64,000 bases of DNA from Isoetes taiwanensis (lineage: Eukaryota > Streptophyta > Lycopodiopsida > Isoetales > Isoetaceae), in NCBI GenBank assembly GCA_021234155.1, contig JAJEKV010000005.1, forward strand, positions 6,555,216 through 6,619,215, written 5' to 3'. The notes under the pieces were generated by a model. That model was not told the origin of the DNA and searched no databases. It saw only the letters and a program-made list of their open reading frames with translations. Within the stretch, counting starts at the first letter, position 1. The number at the start of each line of letters is the position of its first letter. Of the stretch, positions 30,891 to 41,790 are shown piece after piece. A program made the position numbers and the translations under genes.

Positions 30891-32399
30891 ATGGCGCCCA
30901 GCAACTTTGAGAGATGGTACAATGCTGCAAGCCACATCCATCAGCTTTCTGTAGATCAAGCCTTCTCTGTGTTCGACCACTTGTTTGATCTTCATGCAAC
31001 TCTGACTAGAACACCCTACTGCACGGACATTATGTGCCAATATGACCAGCAGGTCCTGCCTTGGGAAGTTAGGCTGCCTCCTAGGGGAGGGAATTGGGTT
31101 TCTCTTGAGACACTTACCCAAGCCTTAGGTCGAGAGTTGGGAGGATCCAAAGGCAAGAAGCAGCTATGGGATAGGAGCAGGACCATGCCCGATTACATGA
31201 CTTGTAGACACAATAGGCATAGGTACCTCTCGTCTCAGACAGCTCTTGCCCTTTTCATGCACTATAAGTCAATCAACAAAGTAGGGGAACCTTCTGTCCA
31301 GCCCTTAGACTTAGCGCCACTTGATACTCGTAGGGCCCAGGATCAAATCCTGAATCTAGAGTCCTCCGCCTATGAATACTATGGCACGATGTCAGGGGCA
31401 CCATCTCTGCAGATCCATGAAGACTACGAGCAGCTAGGGGAGCAAAACCCAGAATGGGAAAGCAGGGAGGCAACAAGGATGCAGAGGTACGCGTCGAGGC
31501 ATGATGACGACATGAGAAGAGCTACCGAGCCACCGATCGGCATCACAGCCCTATCACCGATAGTCATCAACGGGGAGGAGTACATTTTGGCAAACGACAT
31601 CCTCAACTTGTCGTATTGCCAGGAACAGGGTCTGCGAATCGACGAGCTCTTAGGCATGATAGCACATGGGAAGAGCGCGGACTTCATCGACTATTCATAC
31701 CAGGAGATCCCAAGGGAGCTGGCGGAGAGACACTCTTATGCTGGGGAGACAATGTCGGATATAGCAGTCTATAAGCAGATAAGGGAGATCTATCGACAGC
31801 AGGAACCTATCATCTCGGAGGAGGAGTTCCAACAGATACAGAGCACACTCTACAAACCGGGGAAAGGCCCAAGCTCAAGCCGAACAGTTCGAGCCAGGAG
31901 CATGAGGGAAGGGTCTAGCAGCATCAACTTAGACAATGCAACCAGCATGTGGAGAGATCACGAAGACCTTATGGCAGTAGATGCCTACGGCGAAGCAGCT
32001 CAAAGGAAGGGCACAGGATCCCGAGGCACGGGGAAGGGCACGGCACTTCGCTACTATCTCCCAGCCCTTAGCCAGGGGCAAATGGTAGTCTTCCACAAAG
32101 AGTTCAGTCCAAGGGGGGGAAGAATCAGTGGCACTTCTCATAGCACTTTCTGCTTCGGGCAAAGACTCAAGATATACCATGCAGATCACGCCATCCTTTT
32201 CAAGAGGTCTCAGAGGCACTCCATTGCCTTGACTTCGCTTAGGGGCCACCTCGGGGGCGCATCACTCTCGAGTGGCGAAGAATCGCACGAGAACTCCCTA
32301 ACCGGAAATGGCTCGAGCACTCGAGGGAGGATCGACAAGGAACATCCTGCGCAACCTCGGCAAAGGCCTCCGATTCAGGGATGTGAAGAATTTCTTTAG
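30891..32399 (+). CDS. large accessory ORF of the chromovirus, unrecognised protein
   Basis: About 502 codons from the ATG in CAATGG; the open frame extends 11 codons further upstream without an ATG. Visible parts: an N-terminal region rich in Trp, Tyr and Cys (MAPSNFERWYNAASHIHQL, CTDIMCQYDQQVLPWEVRL), a central acidic/polar part (GITALSPIVINGEEYILAND, LLGMIAHGKSADFIDYSYQE), an EEF-containing helix (QQEPIISEEEFQQIQ), then Ser/Gly/Arg-rich sequence. The true C-terminus may be in the next frame, where RNILRNLGKGLRFRDVKNFF reads well, so a frameshift near 32,300 is likely. It lies between the H3-like gene and gag, where normal chromoviruses have nothing. No known domain is recognised. Confidence 0.7.
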   Translation: MAPSNFERWYNAASHIHQLSVDQAFSVFDHLFDLHATLTRTPYCTDIMCQYDQQVLPWEVRLPPRGGNWVSLETLTQALGRELGGSKGKKQLWDRSRTMPDYMTCRHNRHRYLSSQTALALFMHYKSINKVGEPSVQPLDLAPLDTRRAQDQILNLESSAYEYYGTMSGAPSLQIHEDYEQLGEQNPEWESREATRMQRYASRHDDDMRRATEPPIGITALSPIVINGEEYILANDILNLSYCQEQGLRIDELLGMIAHGKSADFIDYSYQEIPRELAERHSYAGETMSDIAVYKQIREIYRQQEPIISEEEFQQIQSTLYKPGKGPSSSRTVRARSMREGSSSINLDNATSMWRDHEDLMAVDAYGEAAQRKGTGSRGTGKGTALRYYLPALSQGQMVVFHKEFSPRGGRISGTSHSTFCFGQRLKIYHADHAILFKRSQRHSIALTSLRGHLGGASLSSGEESHENSLTGNGSSTRGRIDKEHPAQPRQRPPIQGCEEFL

Positions 32400-32690
32400 G
32401 CTGTCAGGTGGCCACTGATCAGTCATAAGATTTCCTTTTAAGTTTTAAATTGTATTGAGTAAACTCCTTTTGATGTTATCTTGTACTTTATAAAATGTAC
32501 TTTCATATATATTAATGACTTATTATGATCGTGACTTATAAGTGGAATTCTCACATGATTTCTTTTGTATCTAACAACAAATTAATTGTAATCGAATATA
32601 ACTCATGTGTAAACTAAATAACAAGTATTGATGATCAATCCTTGCAGCAAGGAACTCCGGCTCAGGTCCCCAAGGCCACGGCCGTCAACA
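32400..32690 (+). other. AT-rich spacer before gag
   Basis: Non-coding, ending in a pyrimidine-poor but plausible acceptor (CCTTGCAG) just before the gag-like frame. A spliced mRNA joining upstream sequence to gag is possible but not shown. Confidence 0.4.
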
Positions 32691-32693
32691 TCG

Positions 32694-33893
32694 ATGGATC
32701 CCGGGAACCTATTCCCGGACGTGATCGATGACAACAACGGCGATATGACGCCGGAAGCAATCAACGCGAGGCTCGTCCAGATGAGGAACCAGATGCATCA
32801 GCTGATCCACTGGGCCACCCCATTGATGAATGCCCAAGAATATGCACCTGCCCCACCACCACCTCCACCACTACCTCAGCAAGGCATTGAGGAAGGTCCA
32901 CAGCAGGAGGGGCAAGATAACCAAGGAAATGTCAGAGACAGGAAGAGGAAAAGGAGAAACAGAAGGAGTCCAACACCACCTAGCTCCAAACATCGGACAC
33001 CCCCGCATACCATGACAGGTTCTAGCTCGAAAAGTGAATCCGACACTCCACAAGTAAGAGCCGTGGCAAGGAAGGCGTGATGACTATCGAAAGAAGGTTG
33101 AGATAAAGCTATGAGCAATGTGTGGAAGACTAGGAAGTTGGGTCGGTTCCTCGAAAGGATAGGTCGCATGGAGGCGTAAGCATGGCTTGACGAAATGGAA
33201 GAATTCGGCAACTCTTATAGCATGAAGGACAAAGACATAGGGAAAGTTGCTACAGCAAACTTGATAGGAGCAGCCAGAATCTGGTGGAAAGGCTATGCTA
33301 AGTCTAACAAGCTCAAAAGGAACAGTTGCAGATTCAAGACCTTCAGCAAAGCTTTCCGCAAGCATTATGTGCCAAGATCGCATTAACTAGCGAGCGATCC
33401 AAATATTCTATAGGTTGAACCAGGGTACATTGTCGGAGTAAAAGTATACTGAGGAATTTATGCGGCTCGAGCTCCATGTTCGAGTATCGTCGAAGGCAAG
33501 CGGTTGATACCTACATTGAGGGGTTGAAAAGAATATCAAGAGGCTTGTTAGAGCAATCAACCCAAGGTCGATTCTGCGAGGCCAAAGACAAAGCGATAAG
33601 TTTGGAGGAAGCACCATCAACTCCAGCGGAGAAACAGTCGGCCTTCGGGGTAAAGCCGAGGGCGCATCCAAGGGCAATACCAGAGTAAGCAATCAGCAGC
33701 TACGCCATCAGGGGGCCGGCAGCATGAAAGGGCTCAGGGTAAGACCTTTGGGGACCGTAAGCCACAGAATGCATCAGGGGGCAGTGTACTGAAGCGTATC
33801 CTAGATAGTCTGACGAAAGAGAAGAGACAGGAGTGTATCGAGAAGAAGCTTTGTTTCAGGTGCTTCCAGCCAGGGCACCGAACACATGATTGC
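32694..33893 (+). pseudogene. chromovirus gag, broken into pieces
   Basis: Piece 1 starts MDPGNLFPDVIDDNNGDMTP and has a Pro-rich stretch and a Lys/Arg-rich stretch (to 33,080). Piece 2 (33,195-33,386) has the capsid motif AARIWWKGYAKSNKLKR. Piece 3 (33,476-33,688) has VDTYIEGLKRISRGLLEQ. The zinc knuckle [14 protein letters not shown] is at 33,852-33,893. At least two frameshifts or stops separate the pieces. Gag would form the particle and bind the RNA; this copy cannot make it whole. Confidence 0.75.
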
Positions 33894-33902
33894 CCATTCG
33901 TC

Positions 33903-35441
33903 ATGCAAGCAGCTTTGGCAGAGCTTATGGATTGGGATTCTCCAACGGAAGCGGAGGAAGACGACGACCAGCATGAGGCCCAGGACTTCATAGATGGTGA
34001 GTGTCATATATGTGCAAACATTGAGTCAGGTGATATTGAGGATCAGTCAACAGTCATTGCGGCTGATGGGATCATAGATAGTAATCCATATGTAGTCCTC
34101 ATAGACACAGGTAGTTCTCATAACTTTGCCTCTCCTAGGCTGGCTGCCCTAATGAAGAACAAGGTATTGAAGTCTAAGCCAAGGCCAGTCGCTATGGCAA
34201 ATGGCGCCATTCGTCACACCAAGGGGAGGAGGATCACATTCGACATAGACCTTAGTGGAAGTAAGTGGCCGATGGGAGCAGAAGTCATGGAAATTGGAAG
34301 GTATGACCTCATAGTGGGAATGGAATTCTTGAAGCCAGCCAAAGCCATGATTGATTGCGACCGCAACGAAGTCGCCATGACGGCGCCGGACGGCACCAAA
34401 TTCATAGTGAAAGGTAAGAAGGCAGCTCCTTCCATGCAGTGCATTTCTTTGAAGCACCTAAGGAAAAGTATAGAAAGAAATAAGGTGGATTATATTTTGA
34501 GGTTAGTGGCAATTGAGCCCAATAAGCAGGATGGAAGCGATCAAAAGGGGAATCAGTTGCCCAGGCCAGTAGCAAGGCTCATCTCAGAATTTAAGGATGT
34601 ATTCCCGGATGAAATCCGGCAACTACCACCTTATAGGGGTGTAGAATGTGAAATCACATTAGCTCCAGATGCTAAGCCTACCAGCAAGGCACCTTACAGG
34701 ATGAGCACCCCAGAATTGATAGAACTCAAGAAGCAGCTCCAGGAATTGCTTGAGCTTGGGTTCATTAGAGCAAGTGTGTCTCCTTTTGGAGCACCTATAC
34801 TCTTTGTAAAGAAGAAAGATGGGAGCTTAAGAATGTGCATAGACTATCGTCAGCTCAACAAGCAGACAATAAAGAATAAGTATGCATTGCCAAGGGCAGA
34901 TGATTTGATGGACCAGCTCCAAGGAGCAAGGGTATTCTCAAAAATTGACTTAAGGTCAGGGTACCATCAGATAAGAATAAAGGAAGAGGATATCCATAAG
35001 ACCGCCTTCAGAACGCGGTATGGTCACTTTGAGTTCACAGTAATGCCCTTTGGGTTGTCGAACGCTCCAGCAACTTTTATGCGCCTCATGAACGACGTCT
35101 TCAGGGAATTTCTAGATGAGTTTGTCATTGTTTTCTTCGACGACATTCTAGTCTACAGCAAGTCCATTGAAGATCATGATCAGCATTTGAGAAGGGTGTT
35201 GGAAAAGTTGAGACGGCATCGCTTGTATGGTAAGCTCTCCAAATGCCACTTTGCTACCCAAAGAGTGGAGTACTTGGGCCATGTAATATCAGCGGAAGGG
35301 ATTTCCACCGACCCCGCAAAGATCGAAGCAGTAGTCGATTGGCCAGCTCCAAGGAATGTAGCAGAAGTAAGAAGCTTTCTTGGGTTAGCGGGATATTACA
35401 GAAAGTTCGTGAAGGACTTTGCTAAGTGGGCGTCCCCTTAG
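33903..35441 (+). CDS. chromovirus protease and reverse transcriptase
   Basis: A 512-codon frame. The protease active site is [14 protein letters not shown] (about residues 64-77). The RT follows with [46 protein letters not shown] and the catalytic [11 protein letters not shown] (about residues 411-421), then the YLGHVIS and [16 protein letters not shown] motifs that open the RNase H connection. All RT catalytic Asp residues are present. The frame ends after KWASP because of a deletion into RNase H. It begins immediately downstream of the gag zinc knuckle, so a gag-pol fusion is likely in the parent. Confidence 0.92.
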   Translation: MQAALAELMDWDSPTEAEEDDDQHEAQDFIDGECHICANIESGDIEDQSTVIAADGIIDSNPYVVLIDTGSSHNFASPRLAALMKNKVLKSKPRPVAMANGAIRHTKGRRITFDIDLSGSKWPMGAEVMEIGRYDLIVGMEFLKPAKAMIDCDRNEVAMTAPDGTKFIVKGKKAAPSMQCISLKHLRKSIERNKVDYILRLVAIEPNKQDGSDQKGNQLPRPVARLISEFKDVFPDEIRQLPPYRGVECEITLAPDAKPTSKAPYRMSTPELIELKKQLQELLELGFIRASVSPFGAPILFVKKKDGSLRMCIDYRQLNKQTIKNKYALPRADDLMDQLQGARVFSKIDLRSGYHQIRIKEEDIHKTAFRTRYGHFEFTVMPFGLSNAPATFMRLMNDVFREFLDEFVIVFFDDILVYSKSIEDHDQHLRRVLEKLRRHRLYGKLSKCHFATQRVEYLGHVISAEGISTDPAKIEAVVDWPAPRNVAEVRSFLGLAGYYRKFVKDFAKWASP

Positions 35442-35809
35442 CAACAGGGGCAGTCTTGATGCAAGAAGAAAGGGTAGTCGCCTACGACTCAAAGAAGATG
35501 AACGACGCCGAGCAACGCTACCCAACCCATGATCAGGAGCTCCTAGCCATTGTCAGGGCACTAAGGATTTGGAGGCATTATTTGCTGGGAAGGAAGTTTC
35601 AGTTAGATCTTCGATCACCGAGCCTCCAAGATCTTTTCACCCAACCACTCCTCAACCTAAGGCAAAGGAGGTGGATGGAATTCCTTGAGGAGTACGATTT
35701 TGATATAGTATATAAGCCCCACAAGCTTAATGTTGTGGCGGATGCTCTCTCCGTGAGACCGCTTGAGACAAGAACGCATTGTATCGCGATTTCCACTCTT
35801 CGAAAGTGA
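35426..35809 (+). pseudogene. chromovirus RNase H, internally deleted
   Basis: Begins directly at the [20 protein letters not shown] motif and runs through QRYPTHDQELLAIVRALRIW and LLNLRQRRWMEFLEEYDFDI. About 50-60 residues usually present between the end of RT and GAVLMQ, including the first catalytic Asp (the TDAS-type motif), are missing. The enzyme would be inactive. Confidence 0.8.
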
Positions 35810-36860
35810 GTTTGGTAAGAAGATTGAGGAGACCACGCCATTGGATGAAGATTTCAAGGAAGTATGGGCAAGCCTTTCTAGAGAGGCTAGAACAGATAAG
35901 GAACGGGAGGCCTTCAAGCATTATAAGAAGGAAGGCAACCTGTTGTATCATAAGCATAAGTTGTGTGTACCCGAATCATCAGGGGTAAGGAAGCTAATCC
36001 TTCATGACACACACAACAGCCCAATAGCGGGGCATGCGGGGGTTTATGAAGACCTACTTCAAGATTCAAGTAGTTATTTCTGGCCCGGGGATGAAGAAAC
36101 AGATAGCCGTGTATATTCGGGAATGCCAGGTTGTGTCGTGGAGACCAAAAGCGAGCAACTCCGAATTCCAGGTGCCTTAGAGCCATTGGCGGTCCCAAAT
36201 GCTAAGTGGGAGGTCATAAGTATGGATTTTATCACCGGACTCCCTAGAACTCTTCGAGGCAAGGATGCATTGATGGTTGTCGTAGACAAGTTATCTAAGA
36301 TGGCACATTTTGTGCCTTGTAGAACTACGGACATCGCATTAGATACTGCCAAGCTATTTGTAAAGGAGATTTTTAGACTCCATGGCATGCCTCGAGAGAT
36401 AATTTCAGATAGGGATTCCAAATTTATGAGTGCCTTTTGGCAAGACCTCTTTAGCACACGATCCGCATCGGGCTCTCCATGAGCACGGCGACATATCATC
36501 CCCAAACAGATGGTCGACGGAGAGGACTTAATCGCATCATCGAGGATATGCTTGAAGCTTTGTGTGGAACAAGCAGTCCAAGTGGGATGAGTACATCCAC
36601 TTGGTGGAGTTCGCCACACAATAGTGCCAGCGAGTCATCCCGGATGTCTCCTTTCATGGTAAATTACGGGTACCGAGTGCTTAACCCCTCGATACTTGGC
36701 ACAATCTCGTGTCAAAGGTGGAAGTATCCCAGCCAGATGCTAGGAGATATGCAAACGGCGGTGGAAAGAAGTAAGGGGTTACCTCCTAGCAGCAAGAAGT
36801 CGGCAAAAGAGTGTGGCCGACAAGCACAGGACCGTGAGAGAGTTCGAGGTAGGCGATAGC
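35763..36860 (+). pseudogene. chromovirus integrase core, frameshifted
   Basis: The zinc-binding region is degraded (SPIAGHAGVYEDLL, YFWPG; the CxxC end is altered). The catalytic core has MDFITGLPRTLRGKDALMVV and IISDRDSKFMSAFWQ, providing two Asp residues. After a stop at 36,480 the next frame has STATYHPQTDGRRRGLNRII, where the Glu normally found after the PQTDGQ motif is not seen. Integrase would join cDNA to host DNA; this copy is not functional. Confidence 0.8.
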
Positions 36861-37319
36861 GTGTGGTTGAAGATCAAGGTTAAGCAAGCTAAGCTTCGGA
36901 TTGGGAGTTGTAAGAAGCTTGCCCCTAGGTGGGCTGGTCCGTTCAAGATTTTGGAGAGAGTGGGTTCCCAAGCCTACAAGTTGGATCTTCCGGCCCATCT
37001 TAAGGTTCACAAGGTTTTCCACGTAAGTTTATTGAAAAGGCACAATCCTAACCCTGAGGAGGTCTTGGATACTCCAACGTTGTTGGAAATGACGGAAGAG
37101 CAAGTGGAAATTGTGCCTGAGTTACTTCTTGATAAGTCATTCAAGAAGACTAGGAGGTCCCAGTTCCTCCAATATTTGGTCAAGTGGAAGCACTTGCCCG
37201 TGGAAGACGCAACTTGGGTATTGAAGCAAGATTTGGAGAAGCAATACCCAGAGTTTATGAAGGAGTTTGATGGGCGAGTCGTCTCCGACTTGGTCGACCC
37301 CGACTCGCCAGGAGGTTAG
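36813..37319 (+). CDS. integrase C-terminus with GPY/F module and chromodomain
   Basis: A 168-codon frame. LAPRWAGPFKILERVGSQAY is the GPY/F module; HLKVHKVFHVSLLKRHNPNP is the usual junction in chromoviruses; FLQYLVKWKHLPVEDATWVL is a chromodomain with the WKHLP..DATW core. Chromodomains bind modified histone H3 tails and steer integration. Finding one in an element that also encodes an H3-like tail is striking. The frame is open to the natural-looking end DPDSPGG. Confidence 0.88.
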   Translation: MADKHRTVREFEVGDSVWLKIKVKQAKLRIGSCKKLAPRWAGPFKILERVGSQAYKLDLPAHLKVHKVFHVSLLKRHNPNPEEVLDTPTLLEMTEEQVEIVPELLLDKSFKKTRRSQFLQYLVKWKHLPVEDATWVLKQDLEKQYPEFMKEFDGRVVSDLVDPDSPGG

Positions 37320-37399
37320 CTTAGTATGCTTCTTAGTTAGCCTCTAGCTCTGGCAGGTGTATTCTAGTTAGTGGAATACATATGCCAGAATCTTGGAAC

Positions 37400-37790
37400 A
37401 TGTGGGCGATGATGGGATAAGCCTTTAAGGCGTTCCCTAGGCAACATGCACCAAGAGGTGCGCATGACCACTAGGGTCATGCGAGAGAGAGAAGGAAAGG
37501 CATGGTGCGCGATGATGGGACATCGGTCGGATGCTCCCTATGCCACGATGTGGGGGGCGCACACCTGGCCGTAGGGGGGTCATGGTGAAGGTCAAAGTGA
37601 TCATGTGCAATGATGGGATCGTGAGACGTTCCCTAGCTTAAAACCCTTGGGGCATGATGCACTAGGGGTACTCGGCACCGGGTAACCGAGTACAAGGTAG
37701 CACTTGATCATGGGCAATGATGGGATCATCTTAAATGGTCCTTAAGCTCAAATCCAAAAGGGCCATGATCGAGTGCAAGGTATTGGTAAG
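37400..37790 (+). repeat. degenerate repeat of about 100 bp, four copies
   Basis: The core CGATGATGGGA or CAATGATGGGATC occurs at about 37,407, 37,510, 37,608 and 37,715, followed each time by a CTTAAGGCGTTCCCTAG-like stretch in varied form. It lies in the 3' untranslated region between the chromodomain and the polypurine tract. Confidence 0.6.
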
Positions 37791-38139
37791 GGGGGTGGAC
37801 CCCTAAAACCACAATTTTATTAATTAGACTAACGTAATGTGCTCCATGTGCAGGCAAGTGAGAAGGAGCATCGAGGTGGAGCGCATTACGAGAAGATGGG
37901 GGGGAACCATAATTTAGATTATGAACCCTAATAACTCTTATAATAATGTTTTGAATTATTGTAAGAAGTAACCTTGTTAAGGCTATATAATTTTGTATAA
38001 GTACAAATACAGCCTAAATTTTGATGTTTAACTTGTTAATAGGAAGTTGATCGTTTAAAATTAAGTGTATGCTTCGTGTTGTTTTGCAGGATCGAGTAGG
38101 CTCGTCACCTTAGCGCAATGCTGAGGACAGCATTGTTCT
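37791..38139 (+). other. 3' untranslated region of the chromovirus
   Basis: AT-rich, no open frame. A TTTTGCAG|GATCGAG acceptor-like site lies at 38,082-38,096. Confidence 0.5.
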
Positions 38140-38152
38140 AAGGGGGGGAGAA
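38140..38152 (+). promoter_or_regulatory. polypurine tract
   Basis: AAGGGGGGGAGAA lies directly before the 3' LTR start TGTGACG; it primes plus-strand DNA synthesis. Confidence 0.9.
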
Positions 38153-39790
38153 TGTGACGTTCCAGAGGAATATACGCTATAAATACGTATATTCCTGGAC
38201 CCGTCACCATACAAGTCTACCTAGGTAGCCTTGTATGCCTTAGAAAGTGGCAAGGGGTGCACATCTAAGTTAATTACTTAACTTAGATAACCTTAGGATA
38301 AGACCCATTTCCACATGGCCTTATCCTATTGGGAGACTGCCACACGGCCTAACCCTAGTGGTGCCACATGGCATCCTATGTGGACCCACATCTATATTAG
38401 CTATAACCCTAACCCTAAACCTCTTTCCCTGACCTAGCACCTGAACTCTCATCTAAGTGCCCGAAACCCCGTTTCGAGCATCGTTCGTCATAGCCTAGCC
38501 TGGAGCAGCAGCCCCTGGAAGGTGCGTATGATCGTTGAGGGAGCAAGTCTTCGAACCTCGTCAAGGAGCATGGAGACGCCAGGGATGGGAGGGAGCGCTT
38601 CTGGAGGAGGTAGGTTAATAGAGTTCATGTTAGTTCATCTGGAAGTTAGCATTCCAGATGGGTTGGTATTTCGTGTCTAGTGTAGAGCCACCCTAGAACC
38701 TTTGTTGAACATCTTGAACCCTAATCAAGGAACCCTAACTGATAGTTAGATATGTATGATTAGGTTAAGATGTTCATATGATGTTGTTCATGATGATTAT
38801 GTGATGATGGTTGATCATGTTGTTCCTCTTGTGTTGGGAGGGGGGGTAGAGACCTAGGGCCATATGTAGTATGCTCCTAGTGTAGATCCCTTAGTTCCTA
38901 TTACTTACTTTGCGGCTTTGCATAGGAACCCCAGGGCTATGGGAGCTATGATGTGACTCAGCACCACACAACGGGCTAGAGGCAAGATGGAGGGTGGATC
39001 CCCCGAGTGGGGGCTTCGGGGGATCCCATAGTGGGCTAGGCTTATGGTGGGTCACTTCCATTGTGGGCGAGCATAAGTCCCACACCTCCCTGGGGCAATG
39101 GTGTCGCCTGCCTCTCAAGAGTTGCAAGTGTCGCCTTGGCTCTTGTTTTGGGGTTTCGGTCTGGTGCGAATCGTGTGCCGACCACGATTCTCTAGCCTCC
39201 CCGGGAGCCTCATGTGACCCCGGAAGGGGAGATGCAACCCTTCCTACCTCGGCTGACCCGTGGAGATGCAACCTCGGAGTAGTCCCGATGGGTGATGCCA
39301 TGGGATTACGTGTCCTAAGGTTAGAGTCACGCCACGCCTTGATCTAGCCCATCCGCAAAGTATGCACTGTGGGGGCGGATGGAGTGGTCAACCCTAGCCA
39401 TTGTCTTATGCCAGCCCCCATTGTTATGATTCGGTTACGCTCTATCTTGAGGCCTATCCAGTCGGTCGACTTCCTTTCGTGTCGGAGCCCGGGTAGGACC
39501 TCTCATGTTTTATGGCATATGATTATGTTCTTTGCATCTATGGATATGCGATTGAGCTACCCTTCGAGGTAGCATATTGTATTGTATTGCTAGTTCTGAC
39601 GTGTTTATGCTTCCGCTGTGATAGGAGCCTATAGGGGAAGGGCGCGCAAGACACCTTCGTGTCCCCTTCCCGCACTACGGAGCTTCCAGAGTGCGGGATA
39701 GACGGAGGGCCTGTGCGGTTGTTGAGCCGGACGGGGGATTTCCTGCCGAGTGTACGGCCGGGCGCCGTATACTTAGCAGGGAGCGTCACA
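38153..39790 (+). repeat. 3' LTR of the H3-carrying chromovirus
   Basis: 1,638 bp from TGTGACGTTCC to GGGAGCGTCACA, followed by CATAC. Nearly identical to the 5' LTR for the first 750 bp, diverged in a middle block of about 500 bp, and again close after that. Confidence 0.95.
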
Positions 39791-40045
39791 CATACCATCC
39801 AGGTCCGGGGCTTTCCCATTGGCAAGACGCTGTAAGCCTTGTTCCACGTCCGAATCTGTGATTTCCAGCACTGGGTATGTGCACCCTGAGGGTCGTATAG
39901 CTGTTGCAAGTATTGCCTCCACTGCTCGGGAGTGATGTTCCCTGTGGGCTGTACTGGCTTTCTAAGAACCCTTCGCCAGAAGGTCCTGGGGTGACGTTCC
40001 AGGAGATAAAACATTTTTCTTTGATGCGCTTCAACAATATAGGAA
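39791..40045 (-). mobile_element. LINE fragment B, part 1
   Basis: The minus strand encodes the region upstream of the RT: MFYLLERHPRTFWRRVLRKP, ITPEQWRQYLQQLYDPQGAH and the start of the SRLANGKAPDLDG motif, which is completed at 26,773. The LINE was present before the chromovirus inserted. Confidence 0.85.
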
Positions 40046-41420
40046 AAAATCAATGTCTATACATGTCATTATCTAATTTTTACAATTTGCAATATGTATT
40101 TTTGATAGGATCTTTATTTGATTTGCATGTTATAACTTTAGACTAGGGCCTACATTTTTAGTTGCTTTCCAAGTTTCATACTATACACAGAATTAAAATT
40201 ATGGTTTGACGTTTGCAGAGATGGCCCCGATGAAAGAAAAACTACACTATCGAGCTAAATCTAGATGAGTTCTGAATACTGATTGTAGGTCCTACTATTT
40301 AAAAATATTGGGCTTTTCTTTTTATCTCTAAATTTGCAAATCAACCATGCAATTTATTTTTAACATTCAAAGTCTATATGCACAAGGCTTGGCACGAGTT
40401 AAGGGGACCATGCAAAAAGCTTAAGCCAAGAATGATTAGGAGCAAGGTGGTGTTAAGGGGAAGATGTGAAAAGTTTAAGCCAAGAATAATTACGTAATTT
40501 TGATTACCATCCATGTTCAAGACATTTTTGCCACAAAATCTTGAGGACATGAGGTAATGTCGGGTACCAAATCGTCCTTGATGCAAAATAGATGACAATA
40601 GTGCAGGTTCAACTCCTGCATGTTCTTTCGCATCTCAAGGATGTCCAGAATTGAAATCTATTCAACTTAGCACAAAACTTTTTTTGCACCGGGTTGGAGA
40701 AGAGAAATGTTGCGGCCGCCGCGATAAATTTCTTGTATATATAATTACTAGAGATTGAATTAGATATATCTATCGTTCTCCCAAATAGGCCTTTTTTTTT
40801 TTGCCTTCTATGCCCTTACAACCCCAGGTGTGGCTCCCTCCTGCCAGCAAAGTCGACCTGCCCCCGCAACGCTCAGGTGCATCTGCACCCTAGCATTAAG
40901 GTACGACGCTGCACAACCGATGTTAAAAAAAAAAAAAAAAAAAAAATCAATTGAACGTCAGTTTGTAGACTTAAGGTTTTGGTGAATCCGGCAGTGAGTT
41001 CTAGCCATAGCCTTTGTGGACACTTTGGGATGCTCCCAATTTTGAATTGGTGAGCTTAAAAAAAATGCAGAGAATATAGTGATCGAGAGCTTAGAGAGGT
41101 AAGTCCCCCCTGACCTATCATATATATATACAAGAATTTGGCGCTACGTATGTTTCTGGGAGTTGAACCCAGAGATATCCTTTAACATGGGCCCACGGTG
41201 TAGAAGGAATATCGAGCCCGTGGGATCGGTATTCCGTCTAACATGAACCCGCGGTGTAGAACGAATATCGAGCCCGTGGGATTAGTATTCCGTCTGCATC
41301 ACCGGCGTGGAATGGAATGGAATTTTTTTGGCATACCTTAGTTATGGTAGGAGTTCTTTATAGACGACGTTTATTGTAGTGCTTGCTTTGTGTTCGGACT
41401 CAGGTGATTGGTGTATATAG
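40046..41420. other. no gene seen; poly-A-tailed and box-B-like pieces
   Basis: Contains an A run of about 24 at 40,926-40,948 preceded by a GC-rich stretch (a possible retroposed RNA), a tRNA-like box B GGTTCAACTCC at 40,605 (plus) and another (minus) at about 41,160. No box A partner is convincing. Confidence 0.4.
41183..41295 (+). repeat. 56-bp tandem duplication
   Basis: TAACATGGGCCCACGGTG... and TAACATGAACCCGCGGTG... are two copies, period 56 bp, each containing GAATATCGAGCCCGTGGGAT and ending in GTATTCCGTC. Confidence 0.85.
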
Positions 41421-41424
41421 TTGG

Positions 41425-41535
41425 CCATGTTCGAAAACTTTGGTTCATAAGTCGAGGACTATTTTGTCAAGAGACAACTATTGAATGTGGGTGAGTGGTG
41501 TATCATTTGGGGTGTCCAATAATATTTTGGGGCCA
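41425..41535 (+). repeat. flanking repeat left of the Replitron-like gene
   Basis: CGAAAACTTTGGTTCATAAG through GACTATTTTGTCAAGAG and ACAACTATTGAATG is repeated in the same orientation at about 43,918-44,047, with GGGGCCAT further on in both. The pair brackets the Rep-encoding block. Confidence 0.75.
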
Positions 41536-41747
41536 TCCGATGCAAGCATATGCCAGAGCATATGCCACGCCATCAAATTCCAGCCTTTAAATGGAGGTCA
41601 AGATAGGGTCGAATCCCCTATATTTGACTTACCCCTATCAGCCAAGCACACCATTGAATAAATACAATCTCTGAAATTTGAAAGTTTGGCCAAACAAACA
41701 ATGAGCCTAGGGAGTCGAACCCCAGTGTAAGTTCCGGCACTCATCCA

Positions 41748-41790
41748 AGCATACTAGATATCCCATAAGAGGGATGCCTAGTATGCTTAG
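41748..41790. repeat. imperfect 17-bp hairpin beside a tRNA-like box B
   Basis: AGCATACTAGATATCCC and GGGATGCCTAGTATGCT are near-perfect inverted repeats. Just left of it, GGGGTTCGACTCC on the minus strand is a good box B, so a tRNA-related SINE fragment or an element end is possible. Confidence 0.5.

Larger units (their letters stand above)
26774..39790 (+). mobile_element. 13-kb Ty3/gypsy chromovirus carrying a histone H3-like gene
   Basis: LTRs of about 1.63 kb begin TGTGACG and end CGTCACA. The target duplication CATAC lies at 26,769-26,773 and 39,791-39,795, and removing the element restores the LINE reading frame GKAPDLDGMQAELL. Internal order: primer-binding site, H3-like gene, two GC-rich stem-loops, TATA-like box, 513-codon ORF, gag, zinc knuckle, protease, RT, damaged RNase H, integrase, chromodomain, about 0.8 kb of non-coding repeats, polypurine tract. 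The RNase H deletion and integrase breaks make this copy non-autonomous. The first 750 bp of the LTRs differ at only about three sites, which suggests a fairly recent insertion. Confidence 0.95.

Noticed and set aside
40600-40625. tRNA gene
   Set aside because: A box-B-like GGTTCAACTCC is present but no cloverleaf or box A at the right distance.
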